A DNA stretch of 29,299 bases, taken from the NCBI GenBank assembly GCA_964614415.1, contig CAZTLE010000026.1, positions 1 through 29,299 on the forward strand. Direction: 5' to 3'. The translations under genes and the position numbers were made by a program. The first letter of the stretch is position 1. The number at the start of each line of letters is the position of its first letter. The DNA comes from CAZTLE01 sp964614415. Lineage in GTDB: Bacteria > Bacteroidota > Bacteroidia > Flavobacteriales > Flavobacteriaceae. This document shows positions 21,991 to 29,299 of this stretch, piece by piece. The notes beneath the pieces are model-generated. The model did no database searches, was not told where the DNA came from, and worked only from the letters and a program-made list of their open reading frames with translations.

Positions 21991-24426
21991 ATGGATGTAA
22001 TTAAAAGAGATGGCCGCAGAGAACCTGTAATGTTCGACAAGATCACTTCCCGGGTTCGTAAGTTGTGCTACGGATTGAATGAGTTGGTCGACCCCGTAAA
22101 AGTTGCGATGCGTGTAATCGAAGGTTTGTACGATGGGGTAACCACCAGTGAACTTGATAATCTGGCTGCAGAGATTGCCGCAACGATGACAACTTCACAT
22201 CCGGACTACGCTCGCCTGGCGGCGCGTATTTCGGTGTCTAACCTGCACAAGAATACGAAGAAGTCCTTTTCAGAAGTAATGAAGGACCTCTATGAGTATG
22301 TAAATCCGCGCACGGGAAAGAAGGCCCCTCTGTTAAGTGATGAGGTGTACAAAGTAATTCAGGAAAACGCAGACGAACTGGATTCCACCATTATCTATAA
22401 CCGGGATTTCGGATACGATTATTTTGGATTCAAAACCCTGGAACGTTCCTATCTCTTGAAACTTAACGGTAAGATTGCCGAGCGGCCTCAGCACATGCTT
22501 ATGAGAGTTTCCGTAGGGATTCACCTAACCGATATGGCAGCGGTGAAGGAAACCTACGAACTCATGTCCAAGAAGTTCTTTACACATGCTACGCCAACAC
22601 TCTTTAATAGTGGAACGCCAAAGCCGCAAATGTCTTCCTGCTTCCTGCTAACCATGAAGGATGACAGTATTGACGGTATTTACGATACGCTTAAGCAAAC
22701 AGCCAAGATCTCCCAGTCCGCTGGAGGCATCGGCCTTTCTATTCATAACATCCGTGCGACAGGTTCTTACATTTCCGGGACCAACGGAACGTCCAATGGG
22801 ATTGTTCCCATGTTGCGCGTTTTCAATGACACAGCCCGCTATGTAGATCAGGGGGGTGGAAAACGCAAGGGTTCTTTCGCTATTTATGTGGAACCATGGC
22901 ATGCCGATATTTTCGATTTCCTGGATCTGAAAAAGAACCATGGAAAAGAAGAGATGCGGGCCCGTGACCTGTTCTATGCGATGTGGATTCCGGATCTCTT
23001 TATGAAGCGTGTTCAGGAGGATGGTTCATGGACGTTAATGTGTCCTAACGAATGTCCCGGTCTGTTCGACACTCATGGAGACGAGTTTGAAAAACTATAC
23101 GAAAAATACGAAGCCGAGGACAAAGGTCGCAAGACCATCAAAGCCCGCGAGCTTTGGGAAAAGATATTGGAGTCGCAGATAGAGACCGGTACGCCGTACA
23201 TGTTGTACAAGGATGCCGCCAACCGCAAGAGTAACCAAAAGAATTTGGGTACCATCCGTTCTTCAAATTTATGTACCGAGATTTTGGAGTATACCTCACC
23301 GGATGAGGTGGCGGTCTGTAACCTGGCCTCTATCGCACTTCCAATGTTCGTAAAGAACGGTCAGTTTGACCATAAAGAACTGTTTAGAGTTACCAAGCGG
23401 GTGACCAAGAACCTGAACAGGGTGATCGATCGTAATTTCTACCCGGTTCCTGAAGCAAAGAACTCAAATTTCAGACATCGTCCCGTAGGTCTTGGTGTAC
23501 AGGGATTGGCGGATACTTTTATCAAGTTGCGCTTGCCATTCACCAGTGACGAAGCCAAGACCCTTAACCAGGAGATCTTTGAAACACTTTATTTCGCTGC
23601 CTGTACGGCTTCCATGGAGGAGGCAAAAGCAGATGGAGCCTATGAGACCTTCAAGGGATCACCAATCTCCCAGGGAGAATTCCAGCACAACCTTTGGGGG
23701 ATTAAGGACGAGGAATTGAGCGGTCGATGGGATTGGACCAAACTGCGTAAGGACATCAAGAAGCACGGAATACGGAACTCCCTGCTCGTTGCCCCTATGC
23801 CAACAGCTTCAACCTCTCAAATCCTGGGGAACAACGAAGCCTTCGAACCGTATACATCCAATATCTATACGAGACGTGTACTTTCCGGAGAGTTTATCGT
23901 GGTGAACAAGCACTTGCTTGAGGATCTGGTACAACTGGGCTTGTGGAACGATGAATTGAAAGAGGAAATTATGCGGGCTAACGGATCGATCCAACACATC
24001 GATGTTATTCCTGCTGAATTGAAGGAGTTGTACAAGACCGTTTGGGAATTGAGTATGAAGGATATTATCGATATGTCTCGCCACAGAGGATACTTTATCG
24101 ATCAGTCGCAATCCCTCAACCTGTTTATGGAGAATGCGAATTTCGCCAAGCTTACCTCCATGCACTTCTATGCGTGGAAGAGCGGCCTGAAAACAGGAAT
24201 GTACTATCTGCGTACCAAGAGTGCGGTGGATGCGATCAAGTTTACACTGAAGAACGAAACTAAAAAACAACCGGTGACGGCAACGGCGACAGCCATGGCC
24301 GAAACCAAGGTAGAAGCTACATCGGCGGTATCTGATAAGCCATTGACAGCTCAGGAATTGAGAGAGCTGTTGGCCAAATCGAAAGAAGCCGAAGACGATG
24401 AAGATTGCCTGATGTGTGGATCCTAA
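21991..24426 (+). CDS. nrdA: Ribonucleoside-diphosphate reductase subunit alpha (class Ia, eukaryote-like)
   Basis: This 811-residue catalytic subunit starts with an ATP-cone allosteric domain (MDVIKRDGRREPVMFDKITS, about 1-90) and continues with the ten-stranded barrel. Cysteines of the reaction are seen in SSCFLL, SNLCTEI (thiyl-radical site) and VAVCNLAS; the redox-shuttle pair is in the tail (DCLMCGS). The barrel tyrosine region is intact (NIYTRRVLSGEF). Sequence is very close to animal RRM1, including ATP cone and C-terminal CLMCGS. I chose the ATG at 21991; an in-frame GTG at 21952 would add 13 lysine-rich residues that family members lack. A poorly conserved, alanine/threonine-rich linker (about 758-800) precedes the tail. 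A strong terminator follows. Confidence 0.97.
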   Translation: MDVIKRDGRREPVMFDKITSRVRKLCYGLNELVDPVKVAMRVIEGLYDGVTTSELDNLAAEIAATMTTSHPDYARLAARISVSNLHKNTKKSFSEVMKDLYEYVNPRTGKKAPLLSDEVYKVIQENADELDSTIIYNRDFGYDYFGFKTLERSYLLKLNGKIAERPQHMLMRVSVGIHLTDMAAVKETYELMSKKFFTHATPTLFNSGTPKPQMSSCFLLTMKDDSIDGIYDTLKQTAKISQSAGGIGLSIHNIRATGSYISGTNGTSNGIVPMLRVFNDTARYVDQGGGKRKGSFAIYVEPWHADIFDFLDLKKNHGKEEMRARDLFYAMWIPDLFMKRVQEDGSWTLMCPNECPGLFDTHGDEFEKLYEKYEAEDKGRKTIKARELWEKILESQIETGTPYMLYKDAANRKSNQKNLGTIRSSNLCTEILEYTSPDEVAVCNLASIALPMFVKNGQFDHKELFRVTKRVTKNLNRVIDRNFYPVPEAKNSNFRHRPVGLGVQGLADTFIKLRLPFTSDEAKTLNQEIFETLYFAACTASMEEAKADGAYETFKGSPISQGEFQHNLWGIKDEELSGRWDWTKLRKDIKKHGIRNSLLVAPMPTASTSQILGNNEAFEPYTSNIYTRRVLSGEFIVVNKHLLEDLVQLGLWNDELKEEIMRANGSIQHIDVIPAELKELYKTVWELSMKDIIDMSRHRGYFIDQSQSLNLFMENANFAKLTSMHFYAWKSGLKTGMYYLRTKSAVDAIKFTLKNETKKQPVTATATAMAETKVEATSAVSDKPLTAQELRELLAKSKEAEDDEDCLMCGS

Positions 24427-24448
24427 TTTTTAAGTGTATAATGGAAGA

Positions 24449-24475
24449 AGGAAGGCAAATCGCCTTCCTTTTTTT
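24449..24475 (+). terminator. Intrinsic terminator of nrdBA
   Basis: The arms AGGAAGGC (24449-24456) and GCCTTCCT (24462-24469) are followed by a T run to 24475. Confidence 0.85.
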
Positions 24476-24548
24476 ATTGAAACCTGGAAAAACTTTCGTT
24501 TTTAACGGAACCTGTCCCTTGAGTTTAGAAGTCTTCTTGATCTTCCAG

Positions 24549-24630
24549 CCCGTACCGAATGATACGTTCGGGCGGGTTGGTTCGTTTTGTAGTTCTGCTG
24601 AGCCTGCCGAAGTATCAAGACAAAATGAAC
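24549..24630. repeat. Pair of intergenic inverted repeats (REP-like)
   Basis: First hairpin: CCCG..CCGAA (24549-24559) against TTCGG.CGGG (24567-24576). Second: GTTCGTTTTGT (24580-24590) against ACAAAATGAAC (24620-24630), one mismatch, enclosing the word GAGCCTGCCGAAGTATC. The second resembles short intergenic repeats of the 'CTTCGGCAGGCTCAG' kind familiar from many Bacteroidota genomes. Copy number cannot be judged here. Confidence 0.5.
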
Positions 24631-24795
24631 AAGGTATTTAAATTGTGAAGATCGATGTCGTTTATAATTGTGATACTACCATCAAGAAAAGTAGGAGAAA
24701 TGGCGTAAAGATGAGAACCAAAATTATAAACTCTTTAGGAGCTCAAACAAAAGTCACCACTTTTGGCGATGGTTGTTTACTTTCATAAATTATAG

Positions 24796-24803
24796 TAGCT
24801 TCG
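24796..24803 (+). promoter_or_regulatory. -7 box of the zinc-ribbon gene pair
   Basis: TAGCTTCG is one mismatch from TANNTTTG and lies 22 nt before the ATG at 24826. A TTG about 20 nt upstream may be the -33 element. Confidence 0.4.
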
Positions 24804-24825
24804 TTACAACGACCAGCCCTTATAT

Positions 24826-25344
24826 ATGGAAGAACTACAAGAAGAACTGCAGCCTGTTGCCCGGACGTGCACCAAATGCGAAGCTGTGGTACCCGAAGGG
24901 CAAAAGTATTGTTCCTCATGCGGATACCCTGAGAATGGATCGATAGAGGAAAAAGCCAAGTTTAATGCAGAGGCCGTAATGACGCGGTCCAAACAGCGGG
25001 AAGCGCCAAGCAGGATACGCGGAGCGAGAAATACCTTGTTTGTCGTAGGCGGACTTATGCTTCTGGGAGGACTTGTATACTACTTCCTTAACGATGATAT
25101 TGCAAGTCTGATTGCAGGTGGTGTTTTGGCTATAGTGTTCTTAATCCTGGGTTTCTGGTCACAGCAAAAACCCCTTATCGCCATCGTATTAGGGCTTTTA
25201 GTGTATCTAACCAACATCGTGCTGGCTGCGATCGTAGAACCTTCTACCATAGCCCGGGGCATTATCATCAAGGTCGTTATCATTGTGTTTTTGATCAAAG
25301 GAATCAACTCGGCACTTCATCTTAGGAAATCACAGCCGTCTTGA
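24826..25344 (+). CDS. Zinc-ribbon multi-pass membrane protein
   Basis: This 172-residue protein has an N-terminal zinc ribbon with C15-x2-C18 (CTKC) and C29-x2-C32 (CSSC). A charged linker (about 40-70, EEKAKFNAEAVMTRSKQREA) and about four membrane helices follow (LFVVGGLMLLGGLVYYFL, IASLIAGGVLAIVFLILGF, LIAIVLGLLVYLTNIVLAAI, IIIKVVIIVFLIKGINSAL). The ribbon should be cytoplasmic. I know no named function for this architecture. Its TGA overlaps the TTG start of the CPBP protease gene (TTGA at 25341-25344), which also begins with a zinc ribbon, so the two probably act together. In family terms the ribbon may sense metal or redox state or mediate protein contact. Confidence 0.85.
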   Translation: MEELQEELQPVARTCTKCEAVVPEGQKYCSSCGYPENGSIEEKAKFNAEAVMTRSKQREAPSRIRGARNTLFVVGGLMLLGGLVYYFLNDDIASLIAGGVLAIVFLILGFWSQQKPLIAIVLGLLVYLTNIVLAAIVEPSTIARGIIIKVVIIVFLIKGINSALHLRKSQPS

Positions 25345-26102
25345 GTGTTCTTTGTCCACATTGTAAGCAGCCTGCTCCCGAGGAGGCCCGATTCTGTGGG
25401 TCCTGTGGAAAACCCCTTTCCGGGAAAAGCTACGACAAAGAGAAGAGCAGTCTACAGCTTGTTATCTTCTTTTACATCACCTTCCTGGTGTTTGCGATCG
25501 TTTCCTATATCGTTTATTTGGAAAGTGACACCCTGGCTACGGAGATAGCTCTGGAATCCACGTTTATTCTGCTTACCCTGATCTTCTGCTTTTTTGACGC
25601 CCGGAATGTTTTCTCCCTGTATCGCTTTTCGAACATTGATTGGAAGGGCCTTCTTTTTTCGTTGGTGTTCCCGGTGATTACTGCAGGACTCGTGTACTTT
25701 GGAGTAAGCGAGTTGAACCTGTTGTTGTTTGAAGAGGACTACAATATGTTTTACGATTATGCGCATTACGAGAACCCTTTTCTTTGGGCGTTTATTTTCG
25801 TGGCTATTGTAGCACCAGTGTTTGAGGAGCTGGCGTTTAGAGGATTTCTGTTTAATCAGTTGCGGATAATTGCGTCCCCTCAGGTGACTATTTTTGCCAC
25901 GGCCTTCATCTTTGCCCTGGTTCACTTTTCCTGGATCTCACTTATCTGGATCTTTCCATTCGGGATCGTCCTGGGGTATCTGCGGCACAAATATCATACT
26001 CTCTGGTTGGGAATGATTGTACACTTCATTCACAATCTGTTAGTACTCTTGTTGGAATATTATTACTACCTCCAGGCAGATGTTTGGGAGGAACTACTTT
26101 GA
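25341..26102 (+). CDS. Zinc ribbon-CPBP family intramembrane metalloprotease
   Basis: This 253-residue protein has a zinc ribbon at the front (C5/C8 and C19/C22, in CPHCKQ and CGSCGKPL) fused to a CPBP (Abi/CaaX-protease-like) membrane domain of about seven or eight helices. All three CPBP motifs are present: E162-E163-x3-R167 (FEELAFRGF), H195 (FALVHFSW) and H228..N232 (HFIHNLL). A working glutamate-type intramembrane protease is therefore likely; substrates are unknown. Start is TTG at 25341, overlapping the upstream TGA in TTGA. No ATG is available before the ribbon, and the ribbon itself fixes the start. Its stop overlaps the convergent DUF6503 gene by 9 bases. Confidence 0.88.
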   Translation: MSVLCPHCKQPAPEEARFCGSCGKPLSGKSYDKEKSSLQLVIFFYITFLVFAIVSYIVYLESDTLATEIALESTFILLTLIFCFFDARNVFSLYRFSNIDWKGLLFSLVFPVITAGLVYFGVSELNLLLFEEDYNMFYDYAHYENPFLWAFIFVAIVAPVFEELAFRGFLFNQLRIIASPQVTIFATAFIFALVHFSWISLIWIFPFGIVLGYLRHKYHTLWLGMIVHFIHNLLVLLLEYYYYLQADVWEELL

Positions 26103-26816
26103 GTCGTTAAGCGTATCGGTGCCCAGATACTTGTCATCTTTGTTGTAATACCAGGCCCGCACTTTGGGCATCTTAATTCCGCCGATTACCGCCTCTTCGC
26201 TTAGTAAGATGTACTCCCCGGTATCTTTTCCTTTGCCTTCGGGATTCCCTTTGTAGAATTGATAGACCTCCATGGCATAGGTCTCCGGGTCGAAATAAAA
26301 GAACCAAACATCGGTGCCTACGTTCTCGTCATAGGTAACCTTAAGCCGCAGGTATTTCTTTCCTTTGAAAGTGACGACTTCGGTTTTGGGATCTACATGA
26401 CTTCCCGGGTCTTTGAGTTTCATAGGGAGTCCGTAGAGGTAGGTATAGTAGTTTTTATACATGGTGCCGCGCTCACAGGTCACATTGTGTTCTTCGGCTT
26501 CGGCCTGGGTAAATTCGGCCTTGTCATTCAGCGAGAGGACACAACGGTCGCGATCCAGGGTGTACTGGACGGAGGTTTCATCGCGGGTGGCTTTCAGATA
26601 GAAATACTCCCTGGGTAGATTGATGATGATCTCACTGAGCCGCTCAGGCCGGTTGGGCGTTGTCATGGTTACATAGAACCGATCTGAAAAAGTACTCCAT
26701 TTGCCTTCCGGATCATGGTAGGAGATGCTCCTATCAAGTAATTCGGATCCACTTAGCTCCTGAGATAAAGCGCATACGGGAGTAAGTGTCAGAAGGAAAA
26801 TGATACAGGCTCTCAT
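26094..26816 (-). CDS. DUF6503 family exported protein
   Basis: This 240-residue protein has a signal peptide (MRACIIFLLTLTPVCALSQ) and a beta-rich mature part with YHDPEGKWSTFSDRFYV, LPREYFYLKATRD, a central Y-rich YKNYYTYLYGLPMKL and a final MPKVRAWYYNKDDKYLGTD. This is the layout of the Bacteroidota DUF6503 (LolA-like fold) family, which may handle lipids or lipoproteins in the periplasm; that role is inferred from the fold. It is downstream of the phosphate transporter gene on the same strand, separated by a terminator, with its own -7-like TATCTTTA (plus 26835-26842). Its 3' end overlaps the convergent CPBP gene. Confidence 0.82.
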   Translation of the reverse strand: MRACIIFLLTLTPVCALSQELSGSELLDRSISYHDPEGKWSTFSDRFYVTMTTPNRPERLSEIIINLPREYFYLKATRDETSVQYTLDRDRCVLSLNDKAEFTQAEAEEHNVTCERGTMYKNYYTYLYGLPMKLKDPGSHVDPKTEVVTFKGKKYLRLKVTYDENVGTDVWFFYFDPETYAMEVYQFYKGNPEGKGKDTGEYILLSEEAVIGGIKMPKVRAWYYNKDDKYLGTDTLNDSK

Positions 26817-26840
26817 GGCAGAATATATTTTGACTAAAGA

Positions 26841-26865
26841 TAAAAGATTTCCGATGTCCGGAATC
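26841..26865 (-). terminator. Intrinsic terminator of the phosphate transporter gene
   Basis: On the minus strand GATTCCG (plus 26865-26859) and CGGAAATC (plus 26853-26846) form a stem around a 5-nt loop, followed by TTTTATCTTT. It begins at the TAG stop codon, and its T tract doubles as the -7 box of the DUF6503 gene. Confidence 0.6.
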
Positions 26866-29120
26866 TAGAGTACATCGGTTTTCTTGGAATTCACATACTC
26901 AATATAGTATTGTTCCAACATATCCGTGATCGCTTCAACCAGATCCCGGAATTCCAGTAGCAGACTGAAGTAAAGCGCCGTATTCTTGGCGCTCGCCTCA
27001 GGATCTTTGGTGCGTTCAATTTGCTTTCCGATCTCGGCGGAAATGTAGTCCATGGCCTTTTGCTTCTCGTCAATGATCAGGGGTAAGTTGTCCATGTTTT
27101 GATCATCGAATTCAGTGCGTACTTTGACAAAGAGCGTTTTGAGTTGCTCATCGATCTCCTTGAGGTCTTTGATCTGACTAAAACGCAATCCTTTGTGGTT
27201 GTTCTTTACGTGCTTGTGGCTGGTTTTCGTTATGAAAGTCAGTGACTGTACAACGTCTTCCAACTTGTCCTGGACAAGCAGGTAGAACTTGCTGGCGTCT
27301 GCCGAGGTGTCGTCCTGATTCTTAATATAGTAGAAGACGTGCCCCTTCAGGTCGTCCATTTCATCCGTGAGTTTCTCACTGTAGTCCCGGGCTTTTCGAA
27401 GCCCTTTAAGGTCTTGTCTAGCGAGGGCGTCGATCGTAGCCGAGAGTAATTTGGCCCCGCGTTTCATAACGGCTGAAACGTTACCGGAGCTTTCTTCAAT
27501 AACACCAACAACAGAAGTGCTTTGAGCCTTCTTGAGTTCAAGTTCTTCCTTGATCTCCCGGGCGTCTTTCTTTCCTTTGGCGTAGTTTCGGCCTATCAGG
27601 AACAGGGCAAGCAGGAGCAGGGCTCCCAGCGCATATTCCCTGAAATAGTAGATGAGGAATGCCAGCAGCGCAGCTGCGGTGAAGGCGGTAATGGCGGTCA
27701 TAAACCAACCGGCGATTACATTGATCACCCCGGCCACACGGTATACGGCGCTGTCACTTCCCCAGGCACGGTCGGCCAGGGAAGATCCCATGGCTACCAT
27801 GAACGTCACATAGGTCGTGGAAAGCGGTAATTTCATTCCGGTGGCAATCGAGATAAGCACACTTGCAACCACCAGGTTCACGGCGGCACGCACCATATCG
27901 AAAGCCGGTGCATCGGCATCCAAAATACGTTTGGCCGTAGAGGGCGCAAAACGTCGTTGAATGCTTTCGCGCACGCGCTGTGGCAGTACAAAGATGATTC
28001 CCCTATTGGCTACGATCGTGGCCCGAACCAGGTTTTGTGAAAGCCAGTTAGGCTTAAATCGTTCTTTCATCTCATCCTGGCGTGACAGGTCCACGGAAGT
28101 CTTAACTACCCGGCGTGCTTTCTCACTGAACCATAGCGTAAGCACCATAACGAGTCCGGCCAGTAGCAGCAGATACGGTTGGGTTGGTACTTTATCGGCC
28201 AGAATGGACATACCGAATTCGGTGGCGGCACCTCCATCGTCAACCCAGGCTCCGTACGAATTATAGGCGGCCATAGGAACACCAATGAAGTTCACAAGGT
28301 CATTGCCCGCAAATGCCATTGCCAGGGCAAAGGTTCCCAGTATGATGATGATCTTATAGATGTTGGTCTTAAGAAACTGAATGAGCAAGGCGGACAGTAA
28401 TGTCCATACCACAAAATTGGCCCCAATGAACTGCCAGAAATTGGTATTGGCCCATTGGTTAAAGCTTTCGGGAAGTACATCGGCTCCTTTAAGTCCTTTT
28501 ACGATGATGAAGTACGAAATGGCAGTAACGGCCAACCCACCGAAAACAGAAGCGGCCCAGACCGGTTTTTTCTCAAAATTAAAGGTGAGCAAGTACCGGG
28601 CAATGTACTGCACAATGGCTCCCACCGAAAATGCAATTACGACCGAAAGCAGAATACCACGTATGATCTCCACCGCCTTTTTCGAGTTAATATATTGCCC
28701 GAGCTCGAGCATGGTTTCACCGTCGGCGTAGATTTTTATCAACGAAATACACACGGCAGCTCCCAGTAATTCAAAGACAATAGAAACGGTGGTAGATGTG
28801 GGTAATCCCAAAGAGTTGAAAAAGTCAAGCAGGAGAATATCGGTGATCATTACAGCCATAAAAATCACCATGATCTCATCGAAGACAAACTGTCCGGGAT
28901 TAAAGATTCCCTTTCTGGCCACCTCCATCATACCACTGGAAGACAGGGCGCCAAAGGCAATCCCAATACTGGCAACGATCATTATGGTTCTGAAGGAAAC
29001 AGCCTTGGAGCCTATAGCCGAATTGAGAAAGTTTACGGCATCATTGCTTACTCCAACCACCAAATCTGCTATAGCCAACACGGCGAGGGCTATGAGCATA
29101 ATCAGATAAATGTTGTCCAT
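26865..29120 (-). CDS. PiT family inorganic phosphate transporter fused to a PhoU-like domain
   Basis: This 751-residue inner-membrane carrier takes up phosphate, probably as a metal-phosphate complex, driven by a cation gradient. Both PiT signature halves are present: GVSNDAVNFLNSAIGSKAV (about 23-41) and GNDLVNFIGVPMAAYNSYGA (about 272-291). The membrane part runs to about residue 515. After a lysine-rich linker (YAKGKKDAREIKEELELKKA) comes a helical PhoU/DUF47-like domain (about 535-750, with SATIDALARQDLKGLRKARD and TSHKHVKNNHKGLRFSQI). Many bacteria encode PiT and its DUF47 partner as separate adjacent genes; here they are one chain. The start ATG at 29120 opens with a hydrophobic helix (MDNIYLIMLIALAVLAIADL). 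No pho-type sequence is recognisable upstream (29121-29299). Confidence 0.94.
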   Translation of the reverse strand: MDNIYLIMLIALAVLAIADLVVGVSNDAVNFLNSAIGSKAVSFRTIMIVASIGIAFGALSSSGMMEVARKGIFNPGQFVFDEIMVIFMAVMITDILLLDFFNSLGLPTSTTVSIVFELLGAAVCISLIKIYADGETMLELGQYINSKKAVEIIRGILLSVVIAFSVGAIVQYIARYLLTFNFEKKPVWAASVFGGLAVTAISYFIIVKGLKGADVLPESFNQWANTNFWQFIGANFVVWTLLSALLIQFLKTNIYKIIIILGTFALAMAFAGNDLVNFIGVPMAAYNSYGAWVDDGGAATEFGMSILADKVPTQPYLLLLAGLVMVLTLWFSEKARRVVKTSVDLSRQDEMKERFKPNWLSQNLVRATIVANRGIIFVLPQRVRESIQRRFAPSTAKRILDADAPAFDMVRAAVNLVVASVLISIATGMKLPLSTTYVTFMVAMGSSLADRAWGSDSAVYRVAGVINVIAGWFMTAITAFTAAALLAFLIYYFREYALGALLLLALFLIGRNYAKGKKDAREIKEELELKKAQSTSVVGVIEESSGNVSAVMKRGAKLLSATIDALARQDLKGLRKARDYSEKLTDEMDDLKGHVFYYIKNQDDTSADASKFYLLVQDKLEDVVQSLTFITKTSHKHVKNNHKGLRFSQIKDLKEIDEQLKTLFVKVRTEFDDQNMDNLPLIIDEKQKAMDYISAEIGKQIERTKDPEASAKNTALYFSLLLEFRDLVEAITDMLEQYYIEYVNSKKTDVL

Positions 29121-29299
29121 AGGTGAGATCTAATACAAGAAACAAATTTGGAATTATTTTTTGAGCCTGATGTTACCAAAAGGTTATGAGTGAAGACGAT
29201 TTCGAGGCGCAAAAAGAAAGAATGAATACTTAGTGCCTTGTGCTGTGTGGAGATTGATCAAAAGATCGATTTAATAACAATATAAATAACTAATAATCA

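Larger units (their letters stand above)
24476..24825. other. 350-bp intergenic region with repeat-like hairpins
   Basis: It contains two adjacent inverted repeats (24549-24576 and 24580-24630). A short open frame from GTG 24645 to TAA 24788 (47 codons; an internal ATG at 24711 would give 25 residues) overlaps the promoter approach of the next gene. I do not count it as a gene. The end carries the -7 box of the zinc-ribbon gene. Confidence 0.5.

Noticed and set aside
24645..24788. 47-codon GTG-start ORF
   Set aside because: Overlaps the approach to the next promoter, no homology recognised, open length not remarkable.

Overview
The window looks like the chromosome of a marine-type member of the Flavobacteriaceae (Bacteroidota). 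The signs are: Bacteroidota-type promoter elements (-7 box TANNTTTG, with a TTTG-like -33 box about 19 nt upstream) and no strong Shine-Dalgarno sequences; a type IX secretion (T9SS) sorting tail; TPR-containing histidine kinases; DUF3109, DUF6503 and HupE/UreJ family proteins; and a eukaryote-like class Ia ribonucleotide reductase. It reads as core chromosome mixed with less conserved signalling genes. I see no rRNA, CRISPR array, insertion sequence, prophage or plasmid gene.

Layout. 1-1650 (minus): prs and rplY, the rplY 3' end being cut by the window edge. 1692-2049 (plus): tRNA-Leu(CAA), its terminator, and a small GIY-YIG nuclease ORF starting in the terminator's T tract. 2176-2874 (minus): a small T9SS cargo protein. 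2875-3563: gene-poor DNA with a possible decayed frame and a perfect 20-bp palindrome. 3564-6369 (minus): a three-gene signalling operon of tiny acidic lipoprotein, lipoprotein TPR histidine kinase and LuxR-type response regulator. 6370-6723: an intergenic region crowded with GC-rich hairpins and a 10-bp-phased repeat, leading to an unrecognised single-pass membrane protein (6724-7371). 7463-10150 (plus): HupE/UreJ protein, dCMP deaminase and S41 C-terminal processing protease. 10151-10933 (minus): MarC protein and a two-helix mini-protein. 11018-11584 (plus): DUF3109 protein.

11623-19601 is the most intriguing block. A lipoprotein TPR-CHAT (caspase-like) protease with a C-terminal membrane anchor lies on plus. 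It meets, tail to tail with a 3-4 base overlap, a minus-strand operon of ECF sigma factor, TPR-containing membrane anti-sigma-like protein, and a 1271-residue secreted protein of three large modules built from YGxYN-type repeats. I infer an envelope-to-transcription circuit in which the CHAT protease could cleave the anti-sigma protein; this is untested.

19850-20455 is an unknown lipoprotein. 20896-24426 is nrdB-nrdA, with an inverted-repeat-rich upstream region and a hairpin between the genes. 24826-26102 is a coupled pair of zinc-ribbon membrane proteins, the second a CPBP protease. 26094-26816 (minus) is a DUF6503 protein and 26865-29120 (minus) a PiT phosphate transporter fused to a PhoU-like domain.
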